Source: a bacterium
GTDB lineage: Bacteria > Myxococcota_A > Bradymonadia > Bradymonadales > Bradymonadaceae
NCBI GenBank assembly: GCA_030427705.1
Contig: JAUIBR010000046.1
Span: 1-55,899, forward strand
DNA length: 55,899 nt
Reading direction: 5' to 3'
Shown here: piece after piece, positions 26,514 through 34,972 of the stretch
Layout: each line of letters begins with the position of its first letter
Position numbering within the stretch: position 1 is the stretch's first letter
Program-made: the position numbers and the translations under genes
The notes under the pieces: model-generated
Databases searched by the model: none
Told to the model about the DNA's origin: nothing
The model's input: the letters and a program-made list of their open reading frames with translations, nothing else

Positions 26514-27788
26514 CTATTGGTCGCTGGATTTTGTCAGGCGCTTGGCTGCGCTTCGTGCATGAGCTTCGAGGCCTTCGTGTTTGGCGAGCGCAATCGAGTC
26601 CTCCACCAACTCTTGGGCGTCGTCCAGGTCGTCGATGCGCATCCAAGTTCGTATTCGCAGGAAGTCGAACACGGACAGGCCGCCGGTGTGACGGGCGGTG
26701 CCGCTTGTCGGCAGCGTGTGGTTCGGCCCGGCGCCGTAGTCACCCAGGACTTCGGCTGCGTTAAACCCAACGAACAATCCACCGAATTGATTGAGCTGGG
26801 ACGCCACTTCCAGGCTGTCGGACGTCATGACTTCAAGGTGCTCTGGTGCGAGTTGGTCGCAGATAGTGATGCCTTGCTGGATCGATTCGACGACGACCGC
26901 AAAACCGTTTTCAACGGCGGCGGCGGCGGTGCCCTTCGTTGGCAAAACCTCCAACTGCTGTGCGACCTGCCCCTGAACGCGCTCGGCAAACAACATGCTG
27001 TCGGTGACCAAGATTGGGACTGCGTCGACGTCGTGCTCTGCCTGGGCTAACAGGTCTGCCGCGACAACCGAGGCGTCCGCCGTCTCGTCCGCCAATACAA
27101 CCAACTCGGATGGTCCGGCGAGCATGTCGATGCCCACGTGTCCGGAAACCAACTTCTTTGCTGCAGTGACCCAGCGGTTGCCTGGACCAACGATCACGTC
27201 GCACTTAGGGACAGTCTCGGTCCCGTAGGCGAACGCGCCGATTGCCTGAGCACCTCCGACGGCAAGCAAAGCATCGGCATCGGCTACGTATGCCGCGGCC
27301 TTGGTAACCTCTGACGGTTTTGGGGACGCCAGCCAAACGGTCTCTACGCCTGCAGCACGTGCTGTCACAGCAGTCATCAAGACAGACGACGGAAGCGGGA
27401 AACGGCCACCGGGCGCGTAACACCCCGCGACCTCGACTGGCGAAACTTGATGTCCAGCCTCGCCGCCTGGAATTGGAATCGCGACATCAACGACCGCTGA
27501 TCGTTGGGCCTCGGCGAAAACACGAATCCGGTCCGCCGTGCGCTGAAGAAGCGCCTGGTCAGCATCGGGGAGCGCATCAAACGCGGCTTTCAGGTCGTCT
27601 CGGGACAAAACCAGCGGCCCGCCTTCCTCGACATCTCCGAACTTCAAAGCGAGCGCGCGAAGCTGCGAATCACCGCCTTCTTTGACAGCGTTTACGATCT
27701 CCTCGGCACCTTTCAGCGTCGGAGCGTCGATCGCCTCGGTCCGACTCAAGGCTACGTCTTCCGGCGAGATAATCTTTAACTGTGTCAT
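26514..27788 (-). CDS. hisD: Histidinol dehydrogenase
   Basis: A 424-residue zinc enzyme that oxidises histidinol to histidine in two NAD-dependent steps, the last reactions of the pathway. Usual length is about 430. Visible are GCYAPGGRFPLPSSVLM, VGPGNRWV, DMLAGPSE, the zinc-site QAEHD, APEHLEV, GAGPNHTLPT, and the C-terminal His in GLEAHARS. Its ATG overlaps the stop of the hisA/I/E fusion gene (4 bases). It is the last gene of the his operon, unlike in enteric bacteria where hisD follows hisG. Confidence 0.97.
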   Translation of the reverse strand: MTQLKIISPEDVALSRTEAIDAPTLKGAEEIVNAVKEGGDSQLRALALKFGDVEEGGPLVLSRDDLKAAFDALPDADQALLQRTADRIRVFAEAQRSAVVDVAIPIPGGEAGHQVSPVEVAGCYAPGGRFPLPSSVLMTAVTARAAGVETVWLASPKPSEVTKAAAYVADADALLAVGGAQAIGAFAYGTETVPKCDVIVGPGNRWVTAAKKLVSGHVGIDMLAGPSELVVLADETADASVVAADLLAQAEHDVDAVPILVTDSMLFAERVQGQVAQQLEVLPTKGTAAAAVENGFAVVVESIQQGITICDQLAPEHLEVMTSDSLEVASQLNQFGGLFVGFNAAEVLGDYGAGPNHTLPTSGTARHTGGLSVFDFLRIRTWMRIDDLDDAQELVEDSIALAKHEGLEAHARSAAKRLTKSSDQ

Positions 27789-29047
27789 TTTTTGACCTCT
27801 TTCGCATCGCCCTTTCGCCGCACGACCTTTAGCGATCGCTGGTCTAAGACCTTCTCAACGTCGGCGAAGTTCACACCCGCGCGTGCCATCGCGACACTTG
27901 CAAAGTAGATAAGGTCTGCGGCCTCCCAAGCGACCTCTTCCTTTGTTTTGGCTTCCGCCAACTCTTGCGCTTCCTCAATCAACTTCGCGGCCAGCAGTTC
28001 GGAATCATCCAAAAGTCGCTTGGTATAAGACCCCTCAGGTGCTTCGGCCACGCGCGCATGAACCGTGCGCTCCAAAGCCGTCAGTCCACTGTCGTTGCCA
28101 AAACAACCATCGGTGCCGAGGTGGCAAAACGGTCCGGATTGTTCGACCACAAAGTGCAGCGCGTCCCGGTCACAATCCATAGCGACCGACTTCAACGCCT
28201 GCGTGTTTCCGGACGTCTCGCCCTTGACCCAAAGTCCACGTTTTCGGCTGTGGTATGCGCCAACCCCGCGGTCTAGAGCGACTCGCAGGCTTTCCAGATT
28301 TGAGTACGCCAAACCCAAAGTCTCGCCGCGTGCGTTGGACACGACTGTCGGCCAAAGTCCGTCTGCACGGTCCGACGTCATCGGCGCCGCAAAGGCATCG
28401 GCCAGGTGCAGATGATTCGAATACAGCGCCATGCCCACCTGTGCATCGACACCCAACCGGTCCAGCTCGGCAAGCTCTTCGGGTGTCGTCACACCACCAG
28501 CAATGGTCAGGTCCGCGCCCGCTGCAGCCTCGACAAGCCCAGCGACACGTTCCATGTCTGTGCCCTGCATGCGGCCTTCTTTCTCGACGAATGTCACAAG
28601 GAAGCCACCAACGTAGGGTCGTAGCTCGCGCATTCTGTCTAGAATCGAAGCACCTGTTTTGGTCGTCCAACCTTCGACGACGACCTCGCCTTCAACCGCG
28701 TCTAATGCGGCGATGACCCGTTCTGCTGGCAAGTGTTCGAGGACGTCTGGCCGCGCAGCCGTTCCCAAGATGATGCGGTGCGCACCAGCGTCCAGCCACT
28801 TGATGGCGGTATCGACGTCGCGGATTCCGCCGCCGACGCGGCAGCGTGCCATCGGCAATAAGTCTTTGATGACATCGGCATTCGAGCCCTGGGACAACGC
28901 TGCGTCCAAGTCGATGACCGCGATATCCCCCACTCGCCCAAACCGTTCGGCAATGGGCCGCGGGTCGCCGGCATTGATTTCGAGCTCTTTGCCACCAATC
29001 AACTGAACGGCGTCGCCGCCCATTAAATCTATGGAAGGGACAATCAT
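27785..29047 (-). CDS. hisA: Trifunctional HisA-HisI-HisE fusion
   Basis: A 420-residue fusion covering steps 2, 3 and 4 of histidine synthesis. Residues 1-222: HisA (ProFAR isomerase) barrel with Asp7 in PSIDLMGG, GGGIRD, and Asp116 in ALDA as the catalytic pair. Residues about 223-318: HisI (phosphoribosyl-AMP cyclohydrolase) with LGLAYSN, SRKRGLWVKGETSGN, the metal ligands DCDRD (291-295), and Cys308/Cys315. Residues about 323-408: HisE (phosphoribosyl-ATP pyrophosphohydrolase) with EEAQELAEA and WEAADLIYF. HisI-HisE fusions are common; adding HisA in front is not usual. The frame is unbroken and key residues are kept in all three parts. It overlaps both neighbours by 4 bases. Confidence 0.94.
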   Translation of the reverse strand: MIVPSIDLMGGDAVQLIGGKELEINAGDPRPIAERFGRVGDIAVIDLDAALSQGSNADVIKDLLPMARCRVGGGIRDVDTAIKWLDAGAHRIILGTAARPDVLEHLPAERVIAALDAVEGEVVVEGWTTKTGASILDRMRELRPYVGGFLVTFVEKEGRMQGTDMERVAGLVEAAAGADLTIAGGVTTPEELAELDRLGVDAQVGMALYSNHLHLADAFAAPMTSDRADGLWPTVVSNARGETLGLAYSNLESLRVALDRGVGAYHSRKRGLWVKGETSGNTQALKSVAMDCDRDALHFVVEQSGPFCHLGTDGCFGNDSGLTALERTVHARVAEAPEGSYTKRLLDDSELLAAKLIEEAQELAEAKTKEEVAWEAADLIYFASVAMARAGVNFADVEKVLDQRSLKVVRRKGDAKEVKK

Positions 29048-29796
29048 GGTCTAACCCTCACGCCCATTTCAGCGAGCTCTCGCTTCACGTCGCCGACGGT
29101 CATGTCACCGTCGTGGAAGATAGATGCGGCCAGAACGGCATCGGCACCAGCCTGCAGCGCCTCAAACAGATGCTGTGAGCTCGCCGCACCACCTGACGCA
29201 ATGATGGGAACTTGCACCCGTTCGCTGGCGGCTTTCAACAAGTCCAAATCGTAGCCGCTGCGCGTCCCGTCTTGGTCCCAGCTGGTTAACAAGATCTCGC
29301 CAGCGCCGCGATTTGCGGCCTCTTCAATCCAATCCAACGCGTCTTTGCCCGTCGGTTTGCGGCCTCCGGACACAACGACTTCCCAGGAGTCTTCGGTGCG
29401 CTTTGCATCTACTGCGACCACCGTGCACTGTCGCCCAAACTGCTCGGCAACTTCGGTGATAAGCTCGGGATTCAAGACGGCTGCGGTGTTCATGGACACC
29501 TTGTCTGCACCGGCCTCCAAAAGCGCCCGGGCGTCTTCCACCTTCCGCACACCACCGCCAACCGTAATCGGAATGCTCATGCGTTCGCGAACCTTGCGAA
29601 CGGTGTCCAGCTGCGTGTCCCGCGACTCCACGGTTGCGGACACATCAAGGAACACCAATTCATCGGCACCCTGGGCTTCGTACGCCCCACCCAAATCTGC
29701 GGGGTCACCTGTGTCTCGTAGTCCCTGGAACTTGATGCCCTTCACCACACGGCCGTTCGAGACGTCCAAGCATGGAATGATTCGACTTGCTAACAT
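29044..29796 (-). CDS. hisF: Imidazole glycerol phosphate synthase, cyclase subunit
   Basis: A 250-residue TIM barrel that with HisH converts PRFAR and ammonia to IGP and AICAR. Visible are IIPCLDVSNGRVVKG (catalytic Asp11), GGGVRKVEDA, VVAVDAKR (second catalytic Asp), TSWDQDGTRSGYD and ASGGAAS. Length is normal. It starts one base after the hisH stop and overlaps the fusion gene downstream by 4 bases. Confidence 0.97.
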   Translation of the reverse strand: MLASRIIPCLDVSNGRVVKGIKFQGLRDTGDPADLGGAYEAQGADELVFLDVSATVESRDTQLDTVRKVRERMSIPITVGGGVRKVEDARALLEAGADKVSMNTAAVLNPELITEVAEQFGRQCTVVAVDAKRTEDSWEVVVSGGRKPTGKDALDWIEEAANRGAGEILLTSWDQDGTRSGYDLDLLKAASERVQVPIIASGGAASSQHLFEALQAGADAVLAASIFHDGDMTVGDVKRELAEMGVRVRP

Positions 29797-29797
29797 C

Positions 29798-30385
29798 TCA
29801 ACCCTCCAGCCATCGTTTCATGAGCGCGATTCCCCAGGGACCGGAGAGCTCCGGATGAAACTGACACGCCAACACCCGACCACGTTCGATGGCGGCCACA
29901 AATCGATCGTCATAAGTTGCGTATGCGGGGTTCCATTCGGCCGGAACTTCCCGCAAACAATACGAGTTCGCGAAGTAAGCCCAACCTGCTTCAAGATACC
30001 CTGAACCGCGCGCTTCCACTTGATTCCAGCCGAACTGCGGCACGCGAACACTATCCGTAAATCGCTCCACTTTTTGTGGTAACACGCCAAGACCGACGCC
30101 CGCGCCTTCTTCGCTTTCTTCAGACAAAAGCTGCAAGCCCAGACAGATAGCCATGGTCGGTTTATCGGATTCGATACGTTCGATTAACGCTTCACGAAGT
30201 CCCAAAGAGTCGATGCGTTCGACGCCTGCATTGAAGCTCCCCACTCCGGGCAACATCACATAGTCGGCGCTAGCCAAAACGTCCGCGTCCTCGGTCAAAA
30301 ATGACTCGGCACCCGTTCGTTTGAAGCCTGCTTGAACACTTGCGATGTTTGCGATTCCGGTGGAGCAAATTGCTACCCGTTTCAC
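29798..30385 (-). CDS. hisH: Imidazole glycerol phosphate synthase, glutaminase subunit
   Basis: A 195-residue class I glutamine amidotransferase that feeds ammonia to HisF. The nucleophile is Cys81 in AICLGLQLL; His177 and Glu179 in QFHPELSG complete the triad. MLPGVGSF and the VPQFGWNQV motif are present. Its start overlaps the hisB stop by 4 bases and hisF follows after one base, keeping the two subunits side by side. Confidence 0.97.
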   Translation of the reverse strand: MKRVAICSTGIANIASVQAGFKRTGAESFLTEDADVLASADYVMLPGVGSFNAGVERIDSLGLREALIERIESDKPTMAICLGLQLLSEESEEGAGVGLGVLPQKVERFTDSVRVPQFGWNQVEARGSGYLEAGWAYFANSYCLREVPAEWNPAYATYDDRFVAAIERGRVLACQFHPELSGPWGIALMKRWLEG

Positions 30386-30960
30386 AATACACCCTTCGTT
30401 GATGGAACATCGTCAGACGCGACTACAACCGCTTGTTTCAACGCCAGGCCTACGGCCTTAAACGCCGACTCGACGCGGTGGTGGTCGTTGTCTCCTCGCA
30501 ACGTATCGACATGCAATGCAAGCCGCCCGTTCATGGCGAATGACTGGAAGAAGTGCGGCACGTTCTCGCAGCTCAGCGCGCCGAGTTTCTCGCGCGTCAG
30601 GCCCAGGTCGATGACCGGGCATGGTCGAGCCGACAGGTCTACAACGGCACGAGTCAACGCTTCGTCCAACGGAGCATACGCATGCGCAAAACGCGTAATC
30701 CCGCGTCGCTCACCCAATGCCTGATCGAACGCCGAACCCAACGCCAATGCGCAGTCCTCCACCGTGTGGTGGTCGTCGACCTCGAGGTCCCCATCGCAGT
30801 TCAGCTTCAGGTCGAAGCCACTGAAACGGGTCAACGCATGAAGCATATGATCCAGAAAGGCGATGCCGGTATGGACGTCGGCCGTTCCGGTTCCGTCCAA
30901 GTTAAGCTCGAGCCGAATCTCAGTTTCGGCAGTCTTTCTGTGAATCGTGGCTTCTCGCAT
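30382..30960 (-). CDS. hisB: Imidazoleglycerol-phosphate dehydratase (monofunctional)
   Basis: A 192-residue Mn-dependent dehydratase. Visible are [28 protein letters not shown] and [13 protein letters not shown], the His-rich metal motifs. It has no histidinol-phosphatase domain, unlike the bifunctional enteric HisB; here a phosphatase-like domain is instead fused to the upstream HisC. Gap to hisC is 10 bases. Confidence 0.97.
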   Translation of the reverse strand: MREATIHRKTAETEIRLELNLDGTGTADVHTGIAFLDHMLHALTRFSGFDLKLNCDGDLEVDDHHTVEDCALALGSAFDQALGERRGITRFAHAYAPLDEALTRAVVDLSARPCPVIDLGLTREKLGALSCENVPHFFQSFAMNGRLALHVDTLRGDNDHHRVESAFKAVGLALKQAVVVASDDVPSTKGVL

Positions 30961-30970
30961 TGTATCTCCT

Positions 30971-32656
30971 TTAGGCGAGTGTCCATTCGAATTGGTCGAG
31001 ACGGTTTAGCACAAATCCAGCGCCCGCGCCCAAAAGCGAGTCCGTCGAAGACTCGCCAGGGGCCGTAACCCCAACCGGAATCACACCTGCACCGCGGGCT
31101 GCCCGCATATCGTCCGGCGTATCACCAAACATCCATGCATACGTGGCCCCCATCTGCTTCAACGCCAGTAATACTGGGGCTGGATCGGGCTTGAGCTTTG
31201 CATCTTCCATACAGACGGTTGTCTCAAAGACGTCCGTTAAGTCATGTTGTTTTAGGAACCGTTCGAGGTCACGCCGAGGCCGTCCGGTAACAACACCGAA
31301 CTGCCAATCTCGCGATCGCTTTAGCGCAAGCAACCATTGCTTTGTGACCAACATCGTCTCTTTGGTCCAAAGGCCGGTCGTTTCGCCATCGCCCTGATAC
31401 ATGGCCTCAAACGTGTCTTTCACGTCTTGGAAATCGACGGTGATTCCGGCGCGTTTCAGCAGCCGATGGGTAACAACCCAGTCGTTGTTGGCGTCGCCCT
31501 CGGCCTTGATGGCGTGTACGTCGGCGTCTTGCACTTCCAGCCCGAAGTGCTTTGCCGTATCGACGATGGCGGTTCTGTATGACGCGCGAACGTCCGCGAT
31601 GACTCCGTCCAGATCGAAAATCAACGCGTCTGGCCGAAATGCGGTGCGCAAGGCACGGTCAACACGGTCGATACCGGCCTTGGAATCGGGGATGGTGATG
31701 CGGCAGTAATCATTCAGGTCGCTTCCGGGCCACGCTCGGATCCCAATGCCCAATCCTGCAAACGCATCGCGCAGCCTTGCCCCGTCCTTCGCGCTCACGA
31801 ACACGTAGTTACCCTGGGACGCAGTGACGTCCACACCCATCTCATTCAACGTCGAGATGAACTGCTTCCGCCCTTCCCTCACCAGGTCCACATACCCCGA
31901 GACGCCCGATTCCAACGCGCGTTCGGCAATTGCCAACGACGCCGACGAGATCGGGTACGGGCTTCCCAGCGCGTTGATGAGTCCCACAACCTCGGGATGC
32001 CCGACGCCGTAGCCGACCCGAAGGCCCGCTAATCCAAACGCTTTGGACAGGGTTCTAACCATGCAAATATTCGGCATAGTTATTAAATCGAACGTTGGGT
32101 CTTCGTCGGCAAACTCCACATACGCCAGGTCCACCATCACCAAGGCTTGCGGATTTGAACGTGCGATGTCCAAAATGACATCGGTTGGCGCGCACAAGCC
32201 GGTGGGGTTGTTCGGCGTAACGATGGCAATGATGCCCGTGTTTTGGTCAATCAGGGCTCGGTAGTCATCAGCAGGAAACTCCCCATCCCACCATTGAACC
32301 CGGCGAACTTCGCAATGTGTGAGGTTTGCGTAACGTTCAATCATCACAAACGATGGGTGGGCGACGACCAGGTTTCGGTCGCCATCTAGGTACAAGCGGC
32401 ACAAACGATCGATGATATCGTCACCGCCGTTGCTGACCACAATGTGGTCTTCGGGCAGCCCATTCAGCTGACTCAGCTGCTCAGAGACCGTCGAACGTTT
32501 CGGATAGCGGCGCACGCGTTCCGGCTCGATTTCGGCGCACCAATCCGATTGGGGCAGAGGCCCCTCGTTGGCGTCAATCCATAAATCGATTGGCGATTTA
32601 GCCCGAGGAACAAAGTACGCGGGCTCCAGATTCTGGACCGGCGTAGGCAGTTTCAT
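30971..32656 (-). CDS. hisC: Histidinol-phosphate aminotransferase fused to HAD-type phosphatase
   Basis: A 561-residue fusion. Residues 1-335 are a class I/II PLP aminotransferase of the HisC type: [21 protein letters not shown] Lys205 in [15 protein letters not shown], and a C-terminal ITIPD. Residues 340-561 are a HAD-superfamily hydrolase: nucleophile Asp348 in FDLDGVIAD, Thr457 in VVTGRP, Lys489 in KPDP, and GDTPDD (511-516). The HAD domain most likely dephosphorylates histidinol phosphate, the only step with no other candidate in the operon; this is inference from context. It overlaps hisG by 4 bases and is 10 bases before hisB. Confidence 0.93.
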   Translation of the reverse strand: MKLPTPVQNLEPAYFVPRAKSPIDLWIDANEGPLPQSDWCAEIEPERVRRYPKRSTVSEQLSQLNGLPEDHIVVSNGGDDIIDRLCRLYLDGDRNLVVAHPSFVMIERYANLTHCEVRRVQWWDGEFPADDYRALIDQNTGIIAIVTPNNPTGLCAPTDVILDIARSNPQALVMVDLAYVEFADEDPTFDLITMPNICMVRTLSKAFGLAGLRVGYGVGHPEVVGLINALGSPYPISSASLAIAERALESGVSGYVDLVREGRKQFISTLNEMGVDVTASQGNYVFVSAKDGARLRDAFAGLGIGIRAWPGSDLNDYCRITIPDSKAGIDRVDRALRTAFRPDALIFDLDGVIADVRASYRTAIVDTAKHFGLEVQDADVHAIKAEGDANNDWVVTHRLLKRAGITVDFQDVKDTFEAMYQGDGETTGLWTKETMLVTKQWLLALKRSRDWQFGVVTGRPRRDLERFLKQHDLTDVFETTVCMEDAKLKPDPAPVLLALKQMGATYAWMFGDTPDDMRAARGAGVIPVGVTAPGESSTDSLLGAGAGFVLNRLDQFEWTLA

Positions 32657-33513
32657 GGCACAATCTGCGAGATGTCGGTGACAACGATATCCGAGCCGCC
32701 TTTGGCCTTAAGCTCGGGAATCAGGGTCGCCAAAACCTTGCGTGGTACCGCTGCCTTGACCGCAAATCCACCATCCGAATGCAGCGACGCAATCGTCGGC
32801 TCGCGCATGCATGGAAGCACATCGATAACCGCATCTAACTGGTCTTGCCCAACATTGAGCTCCAGCATGACGCGCTTGCGCGCTTCCAACACCGACTTCA
32901 ACACCAACACCACGTCTTCAATCGCCGCCCGTTTGACCGGGTTGTCCATCGCACGTGGGTTTGCGTAGAGGCGAGTCGAAGACAGCATGACGGTGTCCAC
33001 GATCTGTAGGCGGTTGGCCCGAAGCGTCGAACCGGTCGCTGTGTTGTCGACAATCAGGTCCGCGTCTTCCGGCGGAAAGACCTCTGTTGCGCCGTAGCTT
33101 CGTACATAAGTGGCATCCAAGCCTTGCTCGGCAATCCACTTCTGGGTCAGTGCGGCATACTCGGAAGCTACCACCAGGTGCTGATTCGGCAGCTTGTCGT
33201 TAATCAAGAGGTCGATTGGAGCCGCAGCCACAACACTTACCGGGTCCATCCCGGTGTCCATCAGTTCAACAAGATCGGCACCAAGCTCCGCAACCCAGTC
33301 GGCGCCACCAAATCCAAGGTCGCGCGAGCCGGCATGGAGCATTTCGACGATATTCTGCGGCTTGAGGATTTTCACCTCAAACCCATCAAGGCTGATCGAG
33401 GGACGGTAGTCGCGTGCACCCACATGGAGTCGAATCCCTGCAGCTTGCAGTAATTCCTTCACTCCATCGTGCATTCGTCCCTTGGGGAGACCCAATTGGA
33501 CAGTGTTATCCAT
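32653..33513 (-). CDS. hisG: ATP phosphoribosyltransferase, long form
   Basis: A 286-residue enzyme joining ATP and PRPP, the committed step of histidine synthesis. It starts QLGLPKGRM and has VDNTATGSTLRANRL. The C-terminal about 75 residues (TIASLHSDGGFAVKAAVP) are the regulatory domain of the long, HisZ-independent form, which is normally feedback-inhibited by histidine. The ATG at 33513 is chosen over a 19-codon extension because GAGG lies 6 bases before it. First gene of the his operon; the promoter must lie in the 344-base gap upstream, where I found no clear His-rich leader. Confidence 0.96.
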   Translation of the reverse strand: MDNTVQLGLPKGRMHDGVKELLQAAGIRLHVGARDYRPSISLDGFEVKILKPQNIVEMLHAGSRDLGFGGADWVAELGADLVELMDTGMDPVSVVAAAPIDLLINDKLPNQHLVVASEYAALTQKWIAEQGLDATYVRSYGATEVFPPEDADLIVDNTATGSTLRANRLQIVDTVMLSSTRLYANPRAMDNPVKRAAIEDVVLVLKSVLEARKRVMLELNVGQDQLDAVIDVLPCMREPTIASLHSDGGFAVKAAVPRKVLATLIPELKAKGGSDIVVTDISQIVP

Positions 33514-33594
33514 GTTTACCTCGTCGTCGAAAGGGCCAAGAGATCTGCCACAAGTGGATGCGAGGCGCAATGGATCGGTGCAGACTGCCGTTCG

Positions 33595-33746
33595 GCGTCT
33601 AGTGGCTCGGCTTTGCTTCGCTCGCCTCGCGTCCAGTGGCCAGTATCGCTTTGCTTACTGGCGTCTAGTGGCCAGTATCGCTTTGCTTACTGGCGTCTAG
33701 TGGCTCAGCCTCGCTGCGCTCGCTTCGCGTCTAGTAGCTTCGCGGG
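33595..33746. repeat. 32/34-base tandem hairpin repeats upstream of hisG
   Basis: Four units plus a partial one, each opening GCGTCTAGTGG or a close variant, at 33595, 33629, 33661, 33693 and 33727. Units 2 and 3 are nearly identical and contain the hairpin CCAGTA / TACTGG around TCGCTTTGCT. Units 1 and 4 are 34 bases with a related GC-rich insert. The remaining gap (33747-33857) is G/T-rich with CCACGGAGG-type motifs and shows no gene. Together these fill the 344 bases between hisG and the CdiI-like gene. Confidence 0.8.
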
Positions 33747-33857
33747 CAGGTTGATTGTCGGTGATGTGGTTGTTGTGGGTTGGGTTGATTGGCCACGGAG
33801 GAGACGGAAGTTTGGGAGGTCCCACGGAGGGTTCAAAATGGCGAATGGAGTAGATGT

Positions 33858-34280
33858 TTAACCACGTATTGCGCGCCGTAAGAAGTTCTCGATGGCGCGG
33901 GAGTCAATCTGCCATTCAGAAATCCGCTCACCGTCTTCTGAAAACTGAACACGTTTTGGAACGTGCTTTGCGGGGTCATTGGGATCGAACTTCAAGTCAT
34001 TCAGGAAGAGGATTTGCTGTTGGAGCACGAAACCCTCTGCGTGCGCATAAATCGGCCACCAAACTAGGAAGCTGGCGGTTGATGGTTCGGTCATCGATGT
34101 AATCAAAGCCGAACTACGCCGTCCGTTGAGCATGGATTCCAGCACTTCCGACCAATGTTGGCGGTACTCGTCGGCTGACCAGAATTCTAGGACAACTTCG
34201 AACTCTTCGGTGAACTCTCCGATTTGGAGCCGCCCACGGCCCAAAGGGGGCTCTTCCGAAACAAGCTTCAATTCAAACAT
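33858..34280 (-). CDS. CdiI-type (contact-dependent inhibition) immunity-like protein
   Basis: A 140-residue protein whose sequence style matches a family of contact-dependent growth inhibition immunity proteins: IGEFTEEFEV, SFLVWWPIYAHAEG, QILFLND and a C-terminal ISEWQI. Recognition is from memory of the family, so only moderately sure. It has no signal peptide. The start ATG 34280 lies inside the end of the upstream gene (8-base overlap), with GGA 6-9 bases before it; an upstream in-frame extension is less likely. No CdiA-type toxin gene is in the window, so it may be an orphan immunity gene. Confidence 0.6.
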   Translation of the reverse strand: MFELKLVSEEPPLGRGRLQIGEFTEEFEVVLEFWSADEYRQHWSEVLESMLNGRRSSALITSMTEPSTASFLVWWPIYAHAEGFVLQQQILFLNDLKFDPNDPAKHVPKRVQFSEDGERISEWQIDSRAIENFLRRAIRG

Positions 34281-34920
34281 GAGCTTTCCAACCGTGTTGC
34301 GGGTCACCAATTGGCTCGCCTTGCCTTTCATTGTACATGGGCATAACAACCGAATAGTCGCTGATCGTGGCTGTGTCGTTGTCTGAACTACCTGCTAAGT
34401 AACCCCACGGGCGAGTCTTTTGAAGGACCAAGTCGGGTTTTGCGATTGCTTCCACTTCCGAGACCACAGCTTCCAATTCAGTTTGGTCCATCACGTCTTC
34501 TGCAACCGCCAGGAACAGACGGTGTGGAACCTTTTCGGCATCCGGAAGGACGGCAGTTATGTTGGTCATATACAATGCCATATCCGGCAATCGTCCCGAT
34601 TTCTCTGCAACGTCAAAGGAAGGTGTAGTCGTCGAGACCAGATAAACCGTCAGCGCCCCATCATTCCACGTCTTGAATGACTCGGCGTCCCAAGACAAAC
34701 GTCCCAGCTTGGTGCGTTCACGCTTCGGGTCGCCATGCTCCCATGCGTCCACCTTGATATGCGGCTTGCCGTCGCATGCATCGATGACCGGCTGCAGCGC
34801 CCCGGCTAGAGACGCCCAGACTTCCGGCTGCCACAGCGCCGGCGAGGTTTGATCGCATAGAAAGACGAAACAACGGTACTGTCGCTTCTTGCCGAATAGC
34901 CGCTTCAACAAATCAACCAT
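34273..34920 (-). CDS. Unrecognised protein upstream of the CdiI-like gene
   Basis: A 215-residue soluble protein, no signal peptide. It starts MVDLLKRLFGKKRQYRC and has aromatic-rich strands (RCFVFLCDQTSPALW, ALTVYLVSTTT, MALYMTNITAVL), suggesting an alpha/beta fold. I recognise no family. It overlaps the CdiI-like gene by 8 bases, so the two are cotranscribed, and a shared role in immunity or toxin handling is possible but unproved. It is divergent from the epimerase gene, with 52 bases between the preferred starts. Confidence 0.7.
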   Translation of the reverse strand: MVDLLKRLFGKKRQYRCFVFLCDQTSPALWQPEVWASLAGALQPVIDACDGKPHIKVDAWEHGDPKRERTKLGRLSWDAESFKTWNDGALTVYLVSTTTPSFDVAEKSGRLPDMALYMTNITAVLPDAEKVPHRLFLAVAEDVMDQTELEAVVSEVEAIAKPDLVLQKTRPWGYLAGSSDNDTATISDYSVVMPMYNERQGEPIGDPQHGWKAHV

Positions 34921-34972
34921 ACATCGTATCTACACCATGAACGAGGTCTCAGCCCACCTAAACGAGAGCATC

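Noticed and set aside
27785-29047. Fusion caused by a missing stop between hisA and hisIE
   Set aside because: The linker between domains is smooth and both sides keep normal domain ends. The other fusion in the operon (HisC-HAD) shows that such joining is real here. Not fully excluded without reads.
33747-33857. His-rich leader peptide (attenuator) before hisG on the minus strand
   Set aside because: A short GTG-started frame has only scattered His codons (CAC, CAC and similar, not a run). No terminator/antiterminator pair was seen.
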